Below, in pieces: positions 23,068 through 33,667 of a stretch of DNA of 64,000 nucleotides (within the stretch, counting starts at the first letter, position 1; each line of letters starts with the position of its first letter). The stretch spans positions 46,079,164-46,143,163 of the forward strand of contig OY754337.1 in the NCBI GenBank assembly GCA_963573305.1, given 5' to 3'. A model generated the notes under the pieces. It ran no database searches. It was not told where the DNA came from and worked only from the letters and a program-made list of their open reading frames with translations. This stretch comes from Pyrrhosoma nymphula. Its lineage: Eukaryota; Arthropoda; Insecta; Odonata; Coenagrionidae. The translations under genes were made by a program, and so were the position numbers.

Positions 23068-24027
23068 TAGATCCAAAAAGTAAATATTAATTTTTATGAT
23101 TTTAAAGTTGTTCCTAGCCCTATATTTGGTTAGTGTTTCTCGCACGTGTCTAGTAGAAAAATGACCGGAAAAGAAGAGTGTACCTACTATTCCATGGATA
23201 GATATTTTCCTCAAAGTTGCATGAAATTGTTAAGGAAATTAGAGGTAATTCCTTACAACGTAGTCAAGCCTTCATAATCCCTCTTCCAGAGCTTTTAAAA
23301 TGTCTTCCTTATATTCACGCCCTAAGCGATAGCCTTAAACCCTTCCGAAAGAACATCTCATTCACCTGAGGTCCAATTCCACCCTTTCACTTTCTCAAGC
23401 CTTCCTTCGTTTTTTCCTCCTCACCTCTTTCTCTCGCAGTCATTTCCAAGCGTTCTCTCAGGATTCTCTTTAAAAATACATCCATATACATTTCCTGAAA
23501 ATACTGCCACTTTTAGATCTATTTTGCGTTTATTCAAATAACACTTTCTCTCCACATGCGAGCCTGTTTACTTTAGTTTCAACCTTCCATATCCCTCCAC
23601 CTGCGGATAATTTCTGAGGTGAAATGTATTTTCCCTCTTTCTCTCATATCACACATAAACAATGGGAGCATTGAATTATGCAAAGCGCGAGTTTTAGTTT
23701 CACTCATGGGCCGTGTCACGTTCTTTACCAACTCCAAAAAGTATTTAAAATTTGGAGATAAATCACGAGAAACATACTTTCCTTTTCAAATACAATTTCG
23801 TGGTAGTAGTGTCACGCGGTGTAAAATTAAAAAAAATATATTCTGAACCCATGACATTGCCATAAAATACCATTTTGAAATGTCAAAAATCAGAAAGTAG
23901 GGATTTGACAGAAATTGATTGCTTATAAAAAGTGGGTAATGGTGGTCAGAAATGGAATACAGTGGAATACAGCGCAACTACTTGCACTAATACCTATGAA
24001 TAGCGAGAAAAATTACGCACGAAACAA

Positions 24028-24175
24028 GCTAGTGATTTGAATAAGACATAAGGTATAGCTTAAACCGGAGAAATTAGCATACTAGTTAGCAATGTGAATA
24101 AAAAATTAACATAAAAGCTAGTGATGCGAATAATTCATAAGATACAGCTTATACTAGAGAAATTCGCATACTGAA
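24028..24175 (+). repeat. Tandem duplication, ~89-bp period, two units
   Basis: GCTAGTGATTTGAATAA...GAGAAATTAGCATACT (from 24028) recurs as GCTAGTGATGCGAATAA...GAGAAATTCGCATACT (from 24117), about 85% alike by eye. A weaker third piece (TAGTTAGCAATGTGAATAA) lies between them. Confidence 0.75.
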
Positions 24176-24804
24176 TTTGTTTGTTATTATATTTTAAATT
24201 TAAAAATAACATTATTTAAAAATACACTTGGGGGAGAGGAGCCAACTAATTACAGCGTGGACTCCACTTCCAAGTCTCAATGTGAGGAGGAACGTCGTCT
24301 AGAAAAATGGTAATACGTAGCATTGCAGAGTATGTTAGTCTAAGCGAGAAGTAGTATAGGTACGTGGAAGGGAATGGGAGAGTACTGTAAGCGAAGCTAG
24401 AAGGAGGGCAGGAGAGAACAGTGGAATGATGTGTATGAGAGCACTATAGCAAGCTATATAGCATGGTGGGTATGTGAGTGATAGAAAGAGAATTGAAATG
24501 ACCGGATTGATCTTGTTAAGCGAATGGGAGCATGTGCTGGATTTACTGCTTCACGTTAAGCAGGATTCGTTTAAGCAGACCGGTAGCTTCACCTTTGATA
24601 TAAAATAGAGGTCTATTAAATATAAGTCTCTAAAATATCAATCATTTCTTAAAAGGTGGCAACCCGCGAAAAATTGATAATAATCGGAACCAACCAAACG
24701 ATTAGTACCTATTATAATCGGACCTTCCATAATTGATTAATTTTGGTTGAATAAGCGATTACCGTGCTCGATTACTTCCCTAGTAACCTGTGCACCCGTA
24801 GTAA

Positions 24805-24937
24805 CAGCTTATTTATTTTTTCCAAATAGTACCAAAAGTTTTCAAAATAGTTTCCGAAAGTTCGATATTCCAAGTAGTAGACTAAAACTAAATGTTTCCA
24901 AATTCTAAGCACTTAACTTGATCAGGAGTCAGCGCTG
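24805..24937 (+). repeat. Left ~133-bp direct repeat flanking a LINE
   Basis: TTCCAAATAGTACCAAAAG...TCAGCGCTG resembles 28337-28470 (TTCCAAATAGTGCCAAAAG...CTCAGCGCC), about 75% by eye, in the same orientation. Far too long for a LINE target duplication; more likely the 3' UTR of an upstream LINE copy repeated by the copy between them. Confidence 0.7.
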
Positions 24938-25199
24938 TGGGGACGTATCCAAAGATACAGCCTAGTCCTTAGAAACAGCCTAGTCAAAATTCTATTAAAA
25001 ATAAAACCATTAGTAGACCTGTACCAGTTTAACTAAAAGGAGTTTGTGCATGTTTTGCCAGAGTAAACTTTCTGTATGAATACCGATTAATAATTCTATG
25101 AAAATGGAACATATTGTACTGTACAGCAAAATCCTCTCCACTCTCGGTTTTGGAATTTTTCGTCATAGTATAGTGTTATTTTAAATAAACCTTTCAATT

Positions 25200-28100
25200 A
25201 GAATTCAAGAATTAACACGATTATGCAATAAATGAGCAGAATTAAGCTCCACCGCAGCCGGTGGCAAGCTAGGGACTCATCTTGCAAGTGAAGAAGACTA
25301 ACAACCTCGTTAAAAAATTTGGGTCCATCTCGCACGAAAGGTAGCGCCCAGTAAGGGTCCCTGCCTAGGGCTACAGGTGAAAACTGGCTGACGGTCTCCA
25401 CGGTGTACCCCAATAGCGGCGACATGGCAGTGGATGAACATAGGGGAAAAAACCCCGAATGAAAATAATGCAAGCTCAGATGGTAGCCCTATCGCTGGGA
25501 ATAGCTGATTTTATTACTGCCAGAAACCAAAATAGCCTCGGAAATCAGAAAATATTCAATAGAAACGGACCGGACAGAAACAGGGACAGGAATTAGATTG
25601 CTGAAAAATTAGTTTTAGGATCATGGATTGTTAGAAAGAAGATCAAGGTCACCTGTACTGAAAAATGTAGACAGAGCCTTCATTTTGAAAACAAAAGGGA
25701 AATATTGGCAAATATTGGGAAGATTTCTGTTTTACAGTGATGTTGCTCAGGAAAATAGAGCCAGCAAGGGTGTAGCAATTTACATTAAAATGAGTTTAGA
25801 AAATAGGATTTAGAGCTTTGAATACATAACAGAAACAATTATGATTTCACGTTTACAACTAAGAGAATCTGTAACCTTAATCTGTTCATGCCCCAGAAGA
25901 ATGTGAAATGGAGGAGACATAACAATTTTGTAGAGTAGGTACTACATAAGGTTGTTGACAGATACACAAAAACTGACCAGATCTATATATCAGGAATAGG
26001 AATTAGACCTGTTACCAAATGCATTGCCTTGTCTAAAGAGGAGATTATAAAAAACAATGGGCAAAGGTTGAGAGACTTCGTAAACTTATATGAACTTAAA
26101 TTTCAGAATACTTTCTTCAAGAAAAAAATACAAAAGTATGCTTGGGTTGAAAGAAGGTCTATATTAATAATTGATTATAAAATCGTAAATAAAAAAATAG
26201 CTAGGCAGGTTTCTGACACTATGGTATACAGGCTCTGGCCACCTTATCTGCAAGTTTGATATGTATACCAGGCTAAGAAAATAGATTAAAATGCAATAAT
26301 AGCAAAGGAATGATTATAAGGATATTAAGATATTATATAGGGACATTACAAGAAGAAATTAAAAAATGACTCTGTCAGTAAGAGTTAATATGAGCTTCAT
26401 GTAATGCAAACAGAAAATGATATCAAAAAGGAATGGCATAACATTGAAAATGCAGTAAAGAAAATATCATATGAAGTTCTTGGAAGGAAAAGAAAGCACA
26501 GAAAAACGAAAGGCTTAAAAATCTGGGCAGAAGAAACTGAAATGTTATTAAATAAGCTTACAAACATTATATATATATATATTATATAATAACTCTAATG
26601 ACGAGAATAAAGAGCTCTGCACATTAAAAAACAATAGTTCTTAAAGAACTTAGAAAAGAAAAGTGATCACGAATCTTGAGGCAGATTCATCTCAAATATC
26701 TATTGAAGATGAGATACATGTTCGACAGTCGTTCTCTTATAAATCACTGAAAACTTTAGTTAGTGATCAATGTAAACAAAGTTAAGCGTGGTAAATGAAG
26801 AATTTTGGATGGTGTATTACTACAATATAAGGTATGAAAATAAACCTGAAGAAGAGACTTACTGTGGACAACTACAGACTAGATGGCATTTCTTTCAAGA
26901 ATTGTTTGATGCAATCAGACATAAAAAAATCAAAAGGATTAATGCTGAATGCTGGAAATATGGAGGAAAAATTTTATATCTTAGATAATTACATCTAATC
27001 TAATAAACGTGCTGGAAGCAAAGCAAAATTTCCGATAATTGACACGCAAAATTAATTCCTCGTTTTAAAAAGAGTGATAGAAACAACTGTGAAAATTATA
27101 GGGGCATCTAGATGATATCTAAGTATAAGATATATTCAGGAATAATCAATAGAAGACTTAAGGTTAATGGTAGAATTGAGAAATATAAATGGAGAAGAAC
27201 AGAAGGGTTTCACGAAAGGTCGCTCTACAGATGATATACGCTGAAACAAAAGATTGAGAAGAGGTGAGAATTTAATTTAGAAACTCAAATTTAATTTATT
27301 GATTACCAAATGGCGTTCGACAGTCAAAATACATTTACTCGTTTGTAAATTTTGAATAGAAGAGGATTTCCTCATAATCTTGTCCAAGCAATAATAAGTC
27401 TGTAACAAAATGCCTCAGTTGTTATTAATACGGGAAAGCAGCTGATAGCACCAGCAAATACAAACAAAGGAGTAAGAAAGGCTGTTCTATCTCTCAAACA
27501 TTGTTTAATATACAATTGGACGACCCTTTTAAAAGATGGCAAGAAATGTTTAAAAATGGCATAGAACTATGTGCTGACAACGTTTTTATTATACTACGGG
27601 CATAAAATTATTTACAAAGAGGAGTATTTTCTTGAAATATATAGCAGAAGATTAGGGACTAATAACATCACCACATAAAACAAAGGTTATGGCTTTATTT
27701 GGGAAAATACCCGATAAAAACAAATAGACATTAATGACAATATCCTTGAGCAAGAGTCCAGTTTCAATTATTTTGATTGTGAAATATACCCTGTAGCAAG
27801 CTGTATATTGTACCAAGCTGTCAAAAATTAAGTTAATTAGTTCATAAAAAATCTGTGGGACAATTCAAAGAACTCTAAATAATAAAACAAGCGAACAAAC
27901 TAGATTGAAGTTTTACAACACAACGGCTGTTCCGGTGTCAATATACGGTAGCAAGACGTGGGTTCTCTCAAAGAGAAACAGGAAAAATATCATATCGTCT
28001 GAAATGAGGTACCTAAAGAGCTGTAAAGGGATGCACATGAAAAGACAGAATAAGGAACAAATTTCTAAGAGGGAATTTTAACATTTTCAGTGTTGAAGAA

Positions 28101-28336
28101 AATATTACCAAACACAAAGCCAAAAGGTGCAACCATTCAGGAAGAATGTAGCAACGCATTAGCTTAGAGTATCAAGCTTATCCAGTATTACCTTAGGGTA
28201 TAATTCTATTGGTAATCGTGATACTGCACTGGTCAACAAGGATAAAATGTTTTCCGGAACAGGCTTAACCCATGGAGTGAAGAAAAGGGACAGTGAAGAG
28301 GTGCTGGGATTCTTGTTCTGAACAAGGAGAGAGTAT
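25200..28336 (+). pseudogene. Decayed LINE (endonuclease-reverse transcriptase)
   Basis: Many frameshifts and stops, but landmarks appear in order. Near 25740-25810 an endonuclease-like segment reads ENRASKGVAIYIK. At about 27195-27232 the RT N-terminus reads EEQKGFTKGRSTDDI, and at about 27300 a D-Y-Q-M-A-F-D block (the LINE DYxxAFD motif). At 27460-27570 NKGVRK and LFNIQLDDPFKRW appear. At 27937-28060 there is a clean C-terminal run IYGSKTWVLSKRN. These fit the arthropod endonuclease-reverse transcriptase LINEs. The limits are approximate. The 25200-25500 GC-richer part may be its 5' UTR or an older piece. Confidence 0.7.
26564..26590. repeat. Short AT microsatellite within the decayed LINE
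   Basis: TATATATATATATTATATAA run; expansion inside a dead element. Confidence 0.8.
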
Positions 28337-28470
28337 CAGCTAATTAATGTTTCCAAATAGTGCCAAAAGTTTCATAAATACTTTCCAAAAGTTTAATACT
28401 CCAAGTATTATACTAAACTTATTAATGCTTCCAAATTAAAATAATTTAAGTTGATTAGGACTCAGCGCCA
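28337..28470 (+). repeat. Right ~134-bp direct repeat flanking the LINE
   Basis: Partner of 24805-24937. It directly follows the last recognisable LINE sequence, which supports reading it as that LINE's 3' UTR. Confidence 0.7.
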
Positions 28471-29339
28471 AAAACGCACCAATGACAAAAAATTGTCAGA
28501 TTTGTTCAATCGAAATAAACGATCATGAAAAGGAAGAGGAAACATTCCAATTTCGAGCAAATGAGAAAATTCAAAATGTTGATGAGTTTTCTTATAATTT
28601 TAACATATTCTTCATTTAGAAGTTATCGAAGGATACGTGAAGTTCAGTGGATATCGTTGGATTCAAAAAAATATTTGCTTTTTTAGCTAAGGCCTATTTC
28701 TATAACTACTATATTTCATTCTTGGATATATTCTACTGCTGTTTACCAGAACACCATTTTATGAGTAGAATTCAGCCGCCGGAAAGGATCATAATGAGAT
28801 AATGATTAACTTTAAGCTTGGTCACTCCCATTCTGGCCAAAGTAATAATTCATTTGACAACAGCTCATTTCCCTTCCAATCTTACTCATGATGAATTTCC
28901 TCGAGCTCTCATCTCTAAATTACGATTTTCCTATTTCAAATTTCTTCTCCATCCTCTCCTGCCTTTACTTTTTTCTTAATATTTGAGGGTCTACTGCGAC
29001 CATATACTTCAGAACAAATGCTTAATTCCAATATTGTGCTTTTACTGTTTCAAAAATATTGCTGCTACTGTTGACACAATTTGGCTATAACTAAAAATAA
29101 TTATTGTGCAATATATTTATATTATTCTACACATATACTTTTAGGTAAACATTTTTCCAACAATATGATCCGTTTGCTGCGCAATTGAAATGACCATATT
29201 TTGACTTTTTGCAGGAATTTGCTATTTAAGTAAAATAGTATAATCCCGCCATTTTATTTTTGTTTCATCCTGCTCGAGTTTAAGCTTGATACAAACTTCT
29301 TACTTTTTAGTGATAGAGGCACATATATTCTACTAGCAG
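28471..29339. other. AT-rich stretch, nothing recognised
   Basis: No open frame of note and no repeat terminus seen. Confidence 0.4.
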
Positions 29340-29930
29340 AATTACCCGGCGTTTCTCAGGATCACACTTACTTCATAATATTGCCTTTGGGTATTTGTTA
29401 AAATAAATTTTAACTCTCTCTCTCTCTCTTGAGTGAAAGTAGTTTTAAAAAGCAAAAAAATGAAACCATTGCACAAAAACCAATGCTTTGCACTCCTAAT
29501 CAGTTTAACTAATCAAAATTAATTTTAAACGCGTTAAAGACCAAATTCTGGTTGTAACAGATATAAGTGTTGATTTTAGAGAAAATTCTGCGTTTCTTCG
29601 GCTAAAAACTCAATTTTCAGAGAAATACAAATTGGAAAAGATAATTTATTGAAACAGTTATAAACTTCAGCCTTTCAGCCATTTGCTAAAAAACTCAATC
29701 TTGAGTTTAAAAAAATTTAAAAAGCAAAAATTGAAAACACTACACAAAACCCAATACGTAGCGTAGACCACCACAGGGCCACTCTTTTGGACCTTTTAAT
29801 GCCCTTAGATATTTTTAAAATAGCCAACAATTTTCCTCCTGTCCTGAACTATTAGTCTGCAAAATATTAGCACGATCGGAGTAAACCTGTTAGTTTGTAT
29901 GAAAGACAGACAGACAAGCAGAAAAACATT

Positions 29931-29933
<3 letters not shown>
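29340..29933 (+). mobile_element. Probable LINE 3' UTR fragment
   Basis: Begins GAATTACCCGGCGTTTCTC, has a (CT)n stretch, then a conserved-looking tail (ATTAGCACGATCGGAGTAAAC, GACAGACAGACAAGC) ending in a long TA tract. ACCCGGCGTTGCCCGG plus a GACAGACA tail is a recurrent 3' end of RTE-like LINEs. The assignment rests on memory of that pattern, with no coding part present. Confidence 0.5.

Positions 29934-30001
<68 letters not shown>
29934..30001. repeat. (TA)n microsatellite, ~34 units
   Basis: Longest pure TA tract in the window, directly after the LINE-like tail; probably its 3' simple-repeat tail, since expanded. Confidence 0.95.
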
Positions 30002-30003
<2 letters not shown>

Positions 30004-30486
30004 CTTTGGAAGTTTTCGCCAATTGGCGAAGCCCCCTATTGTCACAATTATAATTTTCCTCTGCCTTGCAACACTGTTGCATTTCTCACTCTTCAAGAAC
30101 TCCTCCCTACTTCAAAATTTTCCTTTGATTAGCTGACACAACATTGTCACATTGAATACCCCTTCCAGTTCCCCTCCCCACACTCCATTTCTCCCCCCCT
30201 TAGTCACTGACCCTCAATATTTAGTGCCCTCAGTATTGCAACATTGTTATAATTCTCCCTGCTTGAAACTTCTCTCATCCGAAAACAGCCAGGTGCAACA
30301 TTGTTCCCTCTTAGTTCCCCTCCCCTCCTAGTTCCCCTCCCCTCCTTCATTTCCTCCCCTACCTTCCCCTTCCCCAGGGCAGTACTAACTGCTCACTTCT
30401 AGAGCTGACGAAGGACCAACTGGTTCACGTTCCGTAAGAACGAATTCTTTATCTTTTCCTATTTCTCCTACCTCCTGTAAGTTTGA

Positions 30487-30489
<3 letters not shown>
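30002..30489. other. C/T-rich non-coding stretch
   Basis: Repeated short phrases such as GCAACATTG, TTGTCACA and TTCCCCTCCCC suggest a decayed pyrimidine-rich repeat. No coding potential seen. Confidence 0.4.
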
Positions 30490-30525
<36 letters not shown>

Positions 30526-30551
30526 CATACATATATATGTATATGTATATA
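30490..30551. repeat. TA/TG microsatellite
   Basis: TATATA followed by TACATGTACATACATATA runs next to the 3' end of the SINE at 30539-30739. The second SINE copy (37888 on) also ends in ATATATATA. Confidence 0.85.
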
Positions 30552-30739
30552 TAATTAATAATTTGAACAGAAGGTGAAAGAAAGAGATAGGAAACATGTA
30601 ACTAAAATTGGACGAAGACACTGGTGATGTGGAAGATGGTAAAGCCGAGAAATCAGAGGGTATTAATGTGCCGTGGCCGGGACTCGAACCAGGAACCTCC
30701 CGATTTCGCGCCGAGTGCTCTACCAGTTGAGCTACCAGG
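30539..30739 (-). mobile_element. tRNA-derived SINE, copy A (split by the hAT)
   Basis: The minus strand has a tRNA-like head: A box TAGCTCAACTGGTAGAGC, anticodon-arm-like CTCGG...TCGGG, and intact B box GGTTCGAGTCC. A non-tRNA body of ~120 bp (CTCTGATTTCTCGGC..., TTCACCTTCTGTTCAAA) and an ATTAATTAT tail follow. The 5' flank of the head is now on the far side of the hAT, from 37381. The body is nearly identical to copy B at 37690-37860. Confidence 0.8.
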
Positions 30740-30769
30740 TAGGAGTGCGCCAAATGTATTCACTCATAG

Positions 30770-31015
30770 GTATTTGAGTACCCGAATGGGTACTCGCCGA
30801 ATGCATGAGTAGCTGAATGAGTACATGAGTACCTCGATGAGTAGATGAATACCCGAATGAATACATGAGTAGCTGAATGAGTACATGAGTACCTCGATGA
30901 GTAGATGAGTACCAGAATGAATACATGAATACCTCGATGAGTAGATGAGTACCCAAACGAGTACTTGAATACCTCGACGAGTGGATGAGTACCCGAATGA
31001 ATACAAGGACAACAA
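30770..31015. repeat. 20-bp subterminal tandem repeats, left arm of the hAT
   Basis: About 12 units of a 20-bp degenerate repeat, for example GAGTACCTCGATGAGTAGAT, GAGTACCCGAATGAATACAT and GAGTAGCTGAATGAGTACAT, in alternating variants. They could be arrayed transposase-binding sites. The 31016-31090 segment continues the pattern more loosely. Open frames here are a by-product of the period. Confidence 0.9.
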
Positions 31016-31535
31016 CCTCAGCGCCTCATCGAATGCTTGAATACCTGGTTGAATACTCCCGAATACGAGAACCTCGGCTAGGCGAGTATCCGAGTACCCA
31101 CCTCGATGACTACAGCTGTTCATTCGACGGCTAAGGTACGCACGACTCACATGGTTAACACTACCCGCTGTGCCTTGAGTATTGGGATTTTAGAGGGAGT
31201 TGGATGAATGCCAAGCGATGGCCATTTGACCACCTAACATTTGACTTATGCGTAGGAAATTCTCAAATACACATGAAAGGCCAAAGTCTCCTTTCTGCCA
31301 CGGCATCGGGGTGGCTTGCAGGACTTTACTGTTAGTAATCATTACTGTTAGTTTTGCTCTTGGTAAAATAATGAAAATAAATGTCTATAGTAACATGGAA
31401 AATTAAGACATTAAATTTTATGAGAACAAAATAAAAACATCACTAGTGTTTAAATGGAGACATATTTAGAATTCATCGACAGAAAAATAGGTTGCTTGAC
31501 ATGCTCCGGCGTCAGCATGGCCCGGTGATTAGTTA

Positions 31536-33128
31536 TTATATTTTCGCCGCAGCTGAAAACCCGCTCTGACGGAACGCTAGTAGCAGGGTGGCTAAATATT
31601 TCTTTGCCAGTTGAGAAAGTTTGGGGAGATTATGCTTATGACATTTCCACCATCGGAGAGGGTTTTCACTTATTATGGGGTAACTTATATATGCCGAAAC
31701 CTCATCCAGTTTCTCCTGCTCTAAGGTTTGAACTATGTCATCTCGAATAAATGCCAATAATTTGCATTTTTTTCTTTTTAGGGCATTCATCATTCTGATC
31801 ACATGTAGAAGTATTTGCATTCATTGCTTCCTCATCTTCTTTCAGCATCATTCTTTCCTCGGTCAACATACTCTCTTCCTCATTGAGGTATTTATTTTTA
31901 AACCTAGGATCCAAAAATGTTGCCAACATCAAGAAGTCGGCCTTTTCATACCACTTATTAAATGGTTTCCCCAATGCTTGACGCATTAAGTATTTTATGT
32001 TCTTGCACTCTTTTTTTAACATCAGTTCCTCTTCATTATTCACCAGCACCTCTTCTGTCATATCACTGGGCGGAAACTCTTTAGCGAAGATATTGGCCAG
32101 TCTTTCTTCCTCAATTTTTAGCTCTTCCTTCGTCAAACAAGTAGAGTATATAGAGCTAATGAGATCATGCTGCTGATCGTTGGGGAGCCTGTAGGTTATC
32201 GGTATGATACCTGACGCCGTCAGTAACTCTTCACCGCACATTTCCTCTGTGATATCATGAAGAGGTCTCAAGACTTCTAGAACTTTTTCTAGCAATTCCA
32301 ATTCCCTTGGGAGTAATTTTAATTCCTCTCTTTTGCTTTCTCCTAGGGCTTTGTTGACAGGAGTTGCATTTTTTACAAAAAAGCATATTTGTTTAAAGTC
32401 TGACCACCACCTGGTGGGACAAACAGACGGAATTTCAATTTGCGGCATGTTTAGGACCTCTTGTGCAAACTTTAAATCGCGTTTAAATTTCCTGCATAAT
32501 CGCAAAGCCCGAATTCCCCTTAGCTTCTCAAGTACATTCCTAATCGGTGTCAAGTTTAACAATGATTGGCAGCCTAAGTTCATAACGTACCCGAAACAAG
32601 AAACCTTTTCCACTTCCATGTTTTTCTAGGCTTTCTGAAAATTTGCTCCATTGTCTGAAACAAAACAAGTGACATTTCGATGCAGAGATATTCCTCACTC
32701 CTCCAAAGTTTCCGCAATTGCTATTTCCAAATTCAAAGCTGTGTGCTCCTTATCCAAGTGAGTGCACTCCAAAACAAAACTCTTCATTGTGAAGTCTTCA
32801 CTTATTAGGTGAGCAGTTAGGGAAACATACGGGTCCATAGTGATACTCGTCCAGGAATCTGTGGTGAAACAAATATTCATGCGAGGCAGCAACTCGCCTT
32901 TAACTCTACCCTTTGTTTCCTCATACATATTCCTTATTAATTTCTCTGTGAGGTACTTCCGGGATGGCAACTTGTACGAGGGTATGTTAATTTCGCAAAA
33001 TTTTTGGAAGCCACGCTTCTCAACTAAGTTGAAAAGTTGCATATCAACAGCTAAATAATATGCAAGAGCATTATTTCTTTGTTGCTGCCTCTTTGTGAAA
33101 TTGATTGTTTCAAGAATATGATCTCTGA
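31536..33128 (-). pseudogene. hAT (ZBED-type) transposase, broken
   Basis: From an AG at 33127-33128 (possible splice acceptor) the minus strand encodes RDHILETINFTKRQQQRN, the hAT N-terminal region (FCEINIPSYKLPSRKYLTE), and the catalytic-core start ICFTTDSWTSI. After a stop or shift near 32700 it continues CFVSDNGANFQKA, a TAG near 32632, CPTRWWSDFKQI (the CxTRWxS signature), and FLDPRFKNKYL. A frameshift near 31740-31800 leads to the C-terminal dimerisation region PLRWWKCHKHNLPKLSQLAK and GFSAAAKI (usual form RVFSAAGxI). BED finger and start are not seen, and at least three lesions are present. The encoded enzyme would have excised the surrounding element. Confidence 0.88.
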
Positions 33129-33667
33129 AATTAAAGTAACAACAATTTGAATGTATTAAGCAACATTTGACTTAATGGAAGTTTCATCAGTGCGTGCATA
33201 AATTCAAGTGAAGTTAAGAAGTAAAATTCATGCTCCAAGAAAAGTATATTGCTTGTCAAGAAATCAAAAATCGTGGAATAGTTTAATCAAACCTGTTGCT
33301 TACCTTCATCATAAAACGTCTTTATTCTCAATGTTATGTGTCAGTTGGGAAAAAAACAGTTTAAGAGGGGGCCAAGATGTATTTTGATCAATAAAATTTC
33401 ATTCACACCTAAGATCAATACTTAATACGTGTCTTACATAAAGTGTATTTTGAGCAAGTGGACGACTGTTGAAAGTTGTAATTCAGATTCCATCATGGCT
33501 TTAGCGAGAGGGGATGTGATTTTGAGTGACTATTATAGAATAAAGTCGAACGTAAAATTGGGATAAGTAATTTACCTACAGCTGTAATTATTTTCAATTC
33601 ATGAGGGTGTAATTATCGTATGAATCGATGCAGTAAATGTTAGTGTAACGTGTCCATGTTTGAGGTA
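33129..33667. other. Non-coding interior of the hAT between transposase and LINE
   Basis: AT-rich, presumably intron or 5' region of the transposase gene on the minus strand. The missing N-terminal BED exon was not recognised here. Confidence 0.4.

Larger units (their letters stand above)
20380..24804. other. AT-rich stretch with two tandem duplications, no gene
   Basis: Short frames only, none recognisable. The tandem duplications at 22962-23067 and 24028-24175 are listed separately. Confidence 0.4.

Noticed and set aside
24805..28470. LTR retrotransposon reading of the direct repeats
   Set aside because: The interior shows LINE endonuclease and RT motifs, with no gag, protease, integrase or primer-binding site recognised.
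30640..30753. Frame reading VAQLVEHSARNREVPGSSPG as a protein
   Set aside because: This is the translation of the tRNA-like head of the SINE, a common false protein in animal genomes.
30732..31150. Long Ser/Tyr/His-rich open frames on the minus strand (up to 128 codons)
   Set aside because: They are translations of the 20-bp subterminal repeats of the hAT arms; the same frames appear mirrored at 36965-37509.
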